This document shows positions 57,420 through 64,000 of a stretch of DNA of 64,000 nt, in pieces. This DNA comes from Acetobacteraceae bacterium (GTDB lineage Bacteria > Pseudomonadota > Alphaproteobacteria > Acetobacterales > Acetobacteraceae). The notes beneath the pieces were generated by a model that was not told the DNA's origin, searched no databases, and saw only the letters and a list, made by a program, of their open reading frames with translations. The position numbers were made by a program, and so were the translations under genes. The first letter of the stretch is position 1. The number at the start of each line of letters is the position of its first letter. The DNA lies in NCBI GenBank assembly GCA_947475245.1, contig CANJLW010000005.1, positions 144,574 through 208,573 of the forward strand, given 5' to 3'.

Positions 57420-58530
57420 AGGGATCGGCCGCGTCGCGCAGCCCGTCGCCCAGGAAGTTGAAGGCCAGGATCACGACGATCACGGGCAGCGCCGCGATCA
57501 GCAGCCAGGGTGCCAGACCCAGGGTTTGCAGGTTCTGCGCGTCCTGCAGCAGCACGCCCCAGGAGATCGCCGGCGGGCGCAGGCCCAGGCCGAGGAAGGA
57601 CAACGTCGTCTCGCTGATGATCATCGCCGGCAAGGCCAGGCTGATCGCGGCGATGATGTGCGACAGGAAACTCGGCACCATGTGCTTGAAGATGATCCGC
57701 ATGCGCGATGCCCCCGCGAGTTCGGCGGCGGTGATGAAGTCTTCCTCTCGCAACGCCAGGAAGCGCCCGCGCACGACGCGGGCGAGTTCGGTCCAGCCGA
57801 TCAGGGAGATGATGATGGTGATGGAGAAATAGACCTGTTGCGGCGTCCAACTGTTCGGCACCGCCGCGGCCAGCCCCATCCAGAGCGGGATGGTCGGCAC
57901 GGATCGCAAGACCTCGATCACCCGCTGAATGACGGTATCGATCGTGCCGCCGTACAATCCCGACAGCCCGCCCAGCAGAACACCCAGCACGAGACTCATG
58001 GCGACGCCGACAAGGCCGATGGTCAGAGATGTCCGCGTCGCCAGGATCAGCCGCGACCACAAATCGCGCCCCAACTGATCGGTGCCCAGCAGGAAAATCG
58101 CATCCTGGGGACTGCCATGCGACAGGCCGAGAAGATGGCGGTCGGTGGGGATGAGGCCGAAGAGGTGGTATTGGTAGCCGTGCGCGAACAGCACGAGGTC
58201 GCGCGGATCGGACGGGTCGGGCGCGTAGGACAGCTTGAACGTGCGGGGATCGCGCTTGCCCTTCAGCGCGAAGACGTGCGGGCGAAAATTACCCTCGGCA
58301 TCAAACCATTGGATCGGCTGCGGCGGGATATAGCTGCGCGTCGCCTGGGTATCGAAGGGTTCGGCATAGGCCAGGAAATCGGCGAAGGCCGCGACCATGT
58401 AAAAGGCCAGGACGACGGCGGCGCTGAATACCGCCAGCTTGTGCTTTTTGAACCGCCACCAGATCAGTTGCCGCTGGGTCGCGACGGCGATACGATTCTC
58501 TGGCGCGGCGGCATCCGTCGCCCCGCTCAT
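57412..58530 (-). CDS. Oligopeptide ABC transporter permease (OppC/DppC-like)
   Basis: 'HLLGTDQLGRDLWSRLILATRTSLTIGLVGVAMSLVLGVLLGGLSGLYGG', 'EDFITAAELAGASRMRIIFKHMVPSFLSHI'. Confidence 0.94.
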   Translation of the reverse strand: MSGATDAAAPENRIAVATQRQLIWWRFKKHKLAVFSAAVVLAFYMVAAFADFLAYAEPFDTQATRSYIPPQPIQWFDAEGNFRPHVFALKGKRDPRTFKLSYAPDPSDPRDLVLFAHGYQYHLFGLIPTDRHLLGLSHGSPQDAIFLLGTDQLGRDLWSRLILATRTSLTIGLVGVAMSLVLGVLLGGLSGLYGGTIDTVIQRVIEVLRSVPTIPLWMGLAAAVPNSWTPQQVYFSITIIISLIGWTELARVVRGRFLALREEDFITAAELAGASRMRIIFKHMVPSFLSHIIAAISLALPAMIISETTLSFLGLGLRPPAISWGVLLQDAQNLQTLGLAPWLLIAALPVIVVILAFNFLGDGLRDAADPYG

Positions 58531-59519
58531 GTGTCGCGCCCCAGCCGGATGCGCGGATCGATCCACATCAGCAGCATGTCCGACAGCAGCGTGCCGATAA
58601 CCGTCAGAATGCCCAGCAACAGGATGATGCTCGACCCCAGCAGCATGTCCTGCGACAGCAGGGACCGCAGCAGCAGCGGCCCGACGGTCGGCAGGCTGAG
58701 CACGACGGAAATGATGACGCTGCCCGACACCATGAACGGCAGCAGATAGCCGATGGTGGAGGCGAACGGGTTCAGGGCGGCGCGCACCGGGTATTTCAGG
58801 ATCACCCGATACTCCGGCAGGCCGCGCGCGCGGGCGGTCATGACGTAGGGGCGACGCAGTTCGTCAAGCAGATTGGCGCGCATGATCCGCACCAGTTGCG
58901 CCGTGCCCGCCAGCGCCAGGATGAACACCGGGATCGGCAGATGTTCCATCAGGTCCCAGACCTTGGCGAAGGACCACGGCGCCAGCGCATACTCCGCCGA
59001 GAACAACCCGCCGACGTTCAGCCCGAAGTACCGGAAGCCGACATACATGATGATCAGCGCCAGCAGGAAGTTCGGGATCGCCAGTCCGATGAAACCGACG
59101 AAGGTGAAGACATAATCGCCGAACGAGTATTGCCGCACGGCCGAGTAAATCCCGATCGGCAGCGCCAGTCCCCAGGTCACCAGAATGGCGCCGATCGACA
59201 GAATGATGGTCAGCCATAACCGATCGCCGATCACCTCCGTCACCGGGCGGCCATACTCGAACGACAGGCCAAGCTCTCCGCGCGCGACGAACGACATCCA
59301 TTTCAGATACTGGATGTAGAACGGCTGGTTCAGCCCATAGGCCTGGCGCATCGCGTCCGCTTCCGCAGCCGAGATCGACGATCCCATGGCGGAGGACTGC
59401 GACACGTACGCGTCGACGAAATCGCCGGGCGGCAATTGCATGATGATGAAGGTCACGACCGTGATCGCCCAGGTCGTAATCAGGGCGAGCACCAGTCGGC
59501 GCGCGAGATAGGTCAGCAT
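58527..59519 (-). CDS. Oligopeptide ABC transporter permease (OppB/DppB-like)
   Basis: 'YLARRLVLALITTWAITVVTFIIMQLPPGDFVDAYV', 'RRPYVMTARARGLPEYRVILKYPVRAALNPFASTIGYLLPFMVSGSV'. Confidence 0.94.
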   Translation of the reverse strand: MLTYLARRLVLALITTWAITVVTFIIMQLPPGDFVDAYVSQSSAMGSSISAAEADAMRQAYGLNQPFYIQYLKWMSFVARGELGLSFEYGRPVTEVIGDRLWLTIILSIGAILVTWGLALPIGIYSAVRQYSFGDYVFTFVGFIGLAIPNFLLALIIMYVGFRYFGLNVGGLFSAEYALAPWSFAKVWDLMEHLPIPVFILALAGTAQLVRIMRANLLDELRRPYVMTARARGLPEYRVILKYPVRAALNPFASTIGYLLPFMVSGSVIISVVLSLPTVGPLLLRSLLSQDMLLGSSIILLLGILTVIGTLLSDMLLMWIDPRIRLGRDT

Positions 59520-59597
59520 GGCTTCGGTTCGTTGCTCACGCCCCTTTATGCGCCTCGATCAATGGGCCGCCCAGACCCAACATTAACCGACCCAACC

Positions 59598-60488
59598 TCA
59601 TCGCGCGGTCTTCAAGGCGTGGAAGTCCTGCCCGCAGGCACGGGTAATCGCGTCCAGCGAATCGAACACCCGCGCGCCCACCTGCCGCAACCGCGCCTGC
59701 TTCGACGCCAGGGTGCCGGACTCGCCATGCACCAGCGCGCCGGCATGGCCCATCGACACGCCCTCCTTGGCCTCCCGCCCCGCGATCAATGCATAGAGCG
59801 GCTTGCCGGCGCCCAGGCGGGCATAGGCCTCGGCGCAGTCTTCTTCTTCCGTCCCGCCGACTTCCCCGACCAGGACGATGCCCCTGGTCCGTTCGTCGGC
59901 CAGAAACACCGGCAGCAGATCGGCGAACCGCACGCCCTTGACGGGATCGCCGCCAACCCCGACCCACAGGCTTTGGCCCAGGCCGATCTCGGCCAGGCGA
60001 TAGCCGACTTCGTACGACAGCGTGCCGCTTTTGGTCATGATCGCCAGCGGGCCGGGCCGCAGGCAGACATCCGGCAAAAACCCGAGCTTGATTTCACCGG
60101 GAATCGCCATGCCCGGCGTCGATGCGCCAATCCACAGCGCCCCTGCCCGCCTCGTCTCTCGGCCGATGCGGATGGCGTCGTGCATCGGCACGCCTTCCGC
60201 CACCGTCACCACCAGCTTGATCCCGGCGGCCAGCGCTTCGCGCACCGCGGCCAAGGTTTCGTGCGGCGGCGCCATCGCGACCGACACCGTCGCGCCCGTG
60301 GCCAGCACCGCATCGGAACAGGTCGCGAAAACCGGCACGCCGGCGGCCTCCCGCACATCGGTTCTGGCGGAGGTCCCGCCGACGATGTTGGTCCCGTACG
60401 CCCGCATCAGCGCGGCATGGGTGCGCCCCATGCGCCCGGTGATGCCCTGCACGATCACCGGCGTTTCCCGCGACAACGATCCGATCAT
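59598..60488 (-). CDS. Succinyl-CoA-ligase-type (ADP-forming) acyl-CoA ligase subunit alpha
   Basis: 'VIVQGITGRMGRTHAALMRAYGTNIVGGTS', 'TKSGTLSYEVGYRLAEIGLGQSLWVGVGGDPVKG', phospho-His 'SMGHAGALVHG'. Confidence 0.88.
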   Translation of the reverse strand: MIGSLSRETPVIVQGITGRMGRTHAALMRAYGTNIVGGTSARTDVREAAGVPVFATCSDAVLATGATVSVAMAPPHETLAAVREALAAGIKLVVTVAEGVPMHDAIRIGRETRRAGALWIGASTPGMAIPGEIKLGFLPDVCLRPGPLAIMTKSGTLSYEVGYRLAEIGLGQSLWVGVGGDPVKGVRFADLLPVFLADERTRGIVLVGEVGGTEEEDCAEAYARLGAGKPLYALIAGREAKEGVSMGHAGALVHGESGTLASKQARLRQVGARVFDSLDAITRACGQDFHALKTAR

Positions 60489-61570
60489 AGCGCCGTCACC
60501 CGTGCCAGAGCCTCTTCCAGATCCTCGGTCACGAACAGAGTCGGATGGCGTTCGGCCAGGATCCGCTTTGCCTCCGCCGCGTTGCGCCCGACCAAACGGG
60601 CAACGACCGGCACGCGCAACGCCGGCGTGCGATCGATCGCGGTGGCCAGCAGTTCGGCGAACTCGCTCAAATCCGTGATGCCGGCGAAGATGTTGACCAG
60701 AACCGCCTTCAGTGCCGGCGCGGCGACGATCCATTCCAGCACGCGCATCAGCCGAACCGGGCTGCCGCGCATCTGCCCTGTCCGCACGTCGCAGAAGTTC
60801 AGCGGCTTAGCCCCGCGCGCGGTCATCTCGTCGATCACCATCATCGACAGACCCGCGCCGGTGGTCACCAGCCCGATCTCCCCCATCGGGTCGAGTTCGA
60901 CGTAATCGAACCCTTCCGCCAGCTTACGGTTGGCATCGGCATAAACGCCCGGACGGGCGGCGATCAGATCGGCAATCGACTGCTGGCGTTCGATCGCGTT
61001 CAGATCGACCACGATCTTGGCATCGCCGGCGATGCACCCGGCGGCGGAAACGAACAGCGGGTTGATTTCCGCCAGCGCCAGTTCCCGCTCGATCAGCAAT
61101 TCCGCCAGCGCGCGACCGATGTCGGCCACCTGCCGCCGCCAGGCCTCCGGCTCCTCCGCGATCAAGTCCGCCAGCGCCTCGGCGACCGCGGCGGCATGCG
61201 GCGGGCACAGACGCGTCTGCGTCGAACCCGCCGTCTCGATCTCGACCCCGCCTTGCGCCGACCACATCACCCGCAACCCGTAACCGGCGGGATCGACCAT
61301 GACGGAGAGGTACCGTTCCTGTCCGCCGACCGCCTGTTCCACCAGCACCGCATCGACCGTGTGGCCCTTGATCCGGCTGCCGACGATCCGCCGCGTCGCG
61401 GCTTCGACCTCCGCCCGGGAGGCGCAGCGCACCACGCCGCCCGCAAGTCCACGCCCGCCGACGGGCACCTGCGCCTTGACCATCCAAGGCCCCGGCGCGT
61501 CGGCCCCGGCCGGAACGGGAATCCCGACGGCGCGCAGCAGAGCTTTCCCGTCGGCTTCGACCAGCATCAT
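60485..61570 (-). CDS. Succinyl-CoA-ligase-type (ADP-forming) acyl-CoA ligase subunit beta
   Basis: ATP-grasp-like N-terminus 'MVKAQVPVGGRGLAGGVVRCAS', 'LALAEINPLFVSA', 'VNIFAGITDLSEFAELL'. Confidence 0.88.
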   Translation of the reverse strand: MMLVEADGKALLRAVGIPVPAGADAPGPWMVKAQVPVGGRGLAGGVVRCASRAEVEAATRRIVGSRIKGHTVDAVLVEQAVGGQERYLSVMVDPAGYGLRVMWSAQGGVEIETAGSTQTRLCPPHAAAVAEALADLIAEEPEAWRRQVADIGRALAELLIERELALAEINPLFVSAAGCIAGDAKIVVDLNAIERQQSIADLIAARPGVYADANRKLAEGFDYVELDPMGEIGLVTTGAGLSMMVIDEMTARGAKPLNFCDVRTGQMRGSPVRLMRVLEWIVAAPALKAVLVNIFAGITDLSEFAELLATAIDRTPALRVPVVARLVGRNAAEAKRILAERHPTLFVTEDLEEALARVTAL

Positions 61571-61571
61571 G

Positions 61572-62738
61572 TCAGAACGTCCCGAGACCCATGATCCCGT
61601 CGGCCGTGTCGAATTCGCCGACGATCTTCTTGCCGATCAGATCGCGCAACGTCTCCGACGCCCCGCCGCCGATCGAGCCGTAGCGCGCGCCGCGATAGAA
61701 GCGCGAAACCGGGTATTCGTCGGTGAAGCCGAAGCCGCCATGCACCTGCACCGCCTCGGTCGTGACCCGCAACGACATCTCGTTGCAGAAAATCTTCGCC
61801 GCCGCCGCCATGAAGGGGTCGGGGAACGGATTGGCGGACAGGCAGGCGCGATACAGCAGCCCGCGCCCGGCCTCGATATCCTTGAACATATCGGCGAGCT
61901 TCCAGCGGATGCCCTGGAAATCGGCGATCGGCTTGCCGAACACCGTTCGTTCGCGGACGTAGTTGACCGCTTCGTCAAACGCGCCTTCGGCCAGACCCAG
62001 CGAGATCGACGGATTAAGGCAACGCTGCGTGTTGAACGCCGTCAGCAGCTTGCGGAAGCCGTCTTCGCGAATCACCAGGTTTTCCAACGGCAACTCGCAG
62101 TCGTTGAACTGGATTTCGTGCAGGTTTTCCCCGCCCATCGTGTGATAGGTGCCGGTGACCTCGAAGCCCTTGGTGTCGGGTTCCAGAAGCACGCACCCGA
62201 TGCCTTCCCGCCCCGGCTTCCCATCGATCCGCGTAAAAATAACAAACATGCCGGCTTCTTTCGCTCGGCTGATCAGCGTCTTGGTGCCCTTCAGGATGAC
62301 GCGGTCGCCGACGATGCGGGCATTGGTGCGGTAATTCGCGACATCGGTGCCGGCATGCGGTTCGGTCATGCAAACTGCCAGGATGCAATCGCCCGACACG
62401 ACCTGCGGCAAAATGCGTTCACGGATCGACGGCGGCGCATAGCGGGCGATCACGCGCGTCTGCACGCCCGCCTCTCCCAACACCGCCATCGCGGTGACGT
62501 AATCGACCTTGGCGATTTCTTCCAGGATCAGCGCGGTATCCAGGATCGACAGACCCAGCCCGCCGTATTCCTCGGGCACCGACATGCCGAGAACGCCGAG
62601 ACCGGCGAGCTTCTTCATGTTCTCCCAGGGGAAGGTACCGTCCATCCAACGCATCGCGTTGGCCTTGAAGTCGTCCTGAGCAAGCGCGCGCACCGCCTGG
62701 ATCATCTCGCGCTGCGTGCCGCTGATTTGAAAGTCCAT
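61572..62738 (-). CDS. Acyl-CoA dehydrogenase
   Basis: 'MSVPEEYGGLGLSILDTALILEEIAKVDYVTAM', 'AVCMTEPHAGTDVANYRTNARIVGDRVILKGTKTLISRA', 'VHGGFGFTDEYPVSRFYRGARYGSIGGGASETLRDLI'. Confidence 0.94.
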   Translation of the reverse strand: MDFQISGTQREMIQAVRALAQDDFKANAMRWMDGTFPWENMKKLAGLGVLGMSVPEEYGGLGLSILDTALILEEIAKVDYVTAMAVLGEAGVQTRVIARYAPPSIRERILPQVVSGDCILAVCMTEPHAGTDVANYRTNARIVGDRVILKGTKTLISRAKEAGMFVIFTRIDGKPGREGIGCVLLEPDTKGFEVTGTYHTMGGENLHEIQFNDCELPLENLVIREDGFRKLLTAFNTQRCLNPSISLGLAEGAFDEAVNYVRERTVFGKPIADFQGIRWKLADMFKDIEAGRGLLYRACLSANPFPDPFMAAAAKIFCNEMSLRVTTEAVQVHGGFGFTDEYPVSRFYRGARYGSIGGGASETLRDLIGKKIVGEFDTADGIMGLGTF

Positions 62739-62822
62739 CTCGTCGTTCCCCTGGTTCGGCTGGCGGGGAGTGTAATCACCGCCACCGAATGGGGAAAGGG
62801 CGACCGCCTTCCGTTACCGCTT

Positions 62823-62846
62823 CCCTTGGGGCGCGCGCCCCAAGGG
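62823..62846. terminator. Perfect 24-bp palindrome, possible terminator of the LLM oxidoreductase gene
   Basis: CCCTTGGGGCGCGCGCCCCAAGGG equals its reverse complement; intergenic. Confidence 0.5.
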
Positions 62847-62865
62847 GAAACCGATGGAGAGTCGG

Positions 62866-63720
62866 TCAGCCGTTCACCTTGCGAATGATCTCCGCCCAGG
62901 TGTCCAGGATCGGCAGAATGACGTCGGCTTTTTCCGACATCAGGCTGCACGAGACACGGTTCACGCCGACCGCCTGGTATTGCTCGATCAGCTTCTGATC
63001 GGGTCCCTGTCCGCCGATGGAGATATCCATCGCTGCCGGATCGCGACCGGCTTCGGCCACCATCTGGCGAAAGCGCGGGATCAGGTCCAGCAGCGGGGTT
63101 TTCGCATACTCCGTCACCTGCGGCATCCAGCCGTCGCCATAGCGGATGGCTCGGCGAGCGGAATAGGGGAAGGCACCGCCGATCAGGATGGGGGGATAGG
63201 GTTTCTGGATCGGCTTCGGCCAGGTCATCATCGGGTCGAAATTGACGAATTCGCCGTGATATTCGGCCTTGGTCTCGGTCCAGATCGCCTTCATGGCCTC
63301 GATATTCTCCCGCGCGCGCTTGTGGCGAGAGGCATAGTCGGTGCCGTGATTCTCCATCTCGTCCTGGTTCCAGCCGTTGCCGATCCCGAAGACGAAGCGA
63401 CCGCCGGAAATCTGATCGATGGAGGCAACCAGCTTCGCGGTCTGGATCGGATCGCGCTGGGCGATCAGGCACACGCCGGTGCCGACTTTGATGGTTTTGG
63501 TCGCCATCGCCGCCGCCGTCAGCGTCACGAACGGGTCCATCACATCGTAGTAGCGCTTGGGCAGATCGCCGCCCATGATGAACGGGGTTTTGCGGGTCAG
63601 CGGGATATGCGAGTGCTCCGGCGCCCAGACGATATCGAAGCCGCGCTCCTCGCAGGCGACGGCGAATTCCGCCGGCCCCATCGAATAGTCGGTAAAGAAC
63701 ATGGACGCGCCGAATTTCAT
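62866..63720 (-). CDS. LLM-class F420-dependent oxidoreductase
   Basis: 'MKFGASMFFTDYSMGPAEFAVACEERGFDIVWAPEHSHIP', 'VKVGTGVCLIAQRDPIQTAKLVASIDQISGGRFVFGIGNGWNQDEMENHG'-type motifs. Confidence 0.92.
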   Translation of the reverse strand: MKFGASMFFTDYSMGPAEFAVACEERGFDIVWAPEHSHIPLTRKTPFIMGGDLPKRYYDVMDPFVTLTAAAMATKTIKVGTGVCLIAQRDPIQTAKLVASIDQISGGRFVFGIGNGWNQDEMENHGTDYASRHKRARENIEAMKAIWTETKAEYHGEFVNFDPMMTWPKPIQKPYPPILIGGAFPYSARRAIRYGDGWMPQVTEYAKTPLLDLIPRFRQMVAEAGRDPAAMDISIGGQGPDQKLIEQYQAVGVNRVSCSLMSEKADVILPILDTWAEIIRKVNG

Positions 63721-63891
63721 TGTGAACTCCCTGGGATACTGCATCGATCGCCCGGACTCTGCTGCGGTTCACGCCCTGACGCAACCACACGCCCCCGGGC
63801 GCGATACGACCACGCGCCCCGGGCGCGATACGAACCAGTACCCGACTGGTCCAGGGTGATCGCATTTGGCGGCGGAAGGTACGAATTTTCA

Positions 63892-64000
63892 CCTCTCCCC
63901 CTGGGAGAGGTCGTGCCGCGAAGCGGCGCGGGTGAGGGAGGTGATGCGAATACAATGGGTTGTGCCGGTGGCACCTCCCTCACCCGACGCTTCGCGCCGA
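63892..64000. repeat. REP/BIME-like palindromic element (cut by window end)
   Basis: Hairpin CCTCTCCCCCTGGGAGAGG followed by GGTGAGGGAGGTG (63931-63943) and its inverse CACCTCCCTCACC (63972-63984), flanked by inverted GCGAAGCG/CGCTTCGC. Confidence 0.7.

Noticed and set aside
1-64000. CRISPR array or Cas genes
   Set aside because: No regularly spaced short direct repeats with unique spacers and no Cas-like ORF; the tandem arrays present have long, diverged or palindromic units.

Overview
This is a high-GC window, probably from an alphaproteobacterium (the gene content suggests Acetobacteraceae/Rhodospirillales; this is inference). Most of it is ordinary chromosome. Housekeeping and metabolic genes include holB, metG, tatD-like, mazG, shc/hpnE, a fused selD, gluQRS, coq7, dsbB, pyrE, gntK and gnd. 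There is one tRNA-Ala(GGC), several acyl-CoA/CoA-transferase catabolic genes, an Opp/Dpp-type ABC transporter and several MFS transporters. I see no rRNA and no CRISPR array. The standout locus is the minus-strand block 37834->35363: a small TIR-domain protein, then a protein with a helical N-terminus and a C-terminal formylglycine-generating-enzyme/C-type-lectin fold, then a truncated bAvd-like four-helix-bundle ORF. The lectin-fold protein ends in a motif (RVARGGSW...GFRVVRT) typical of diversity-generating retroelement (DGR) variable regions. No reverse transcriptase or template repeat is visible in the window. I read this as a DGR-diversified, TIR-linked sensor/effector module whose retroelement half has been lost or acts in trans. 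Two unusual non-coding repeat structures also stand out. One is a higher-order tandem array at ~33.40-34.69 kb: diverged 108-143 bp monomers in a four-monomer, ~520 bp super-period. The other is a 253 bp-period array of long inverted repeats at ~54.71-55.29 kb.
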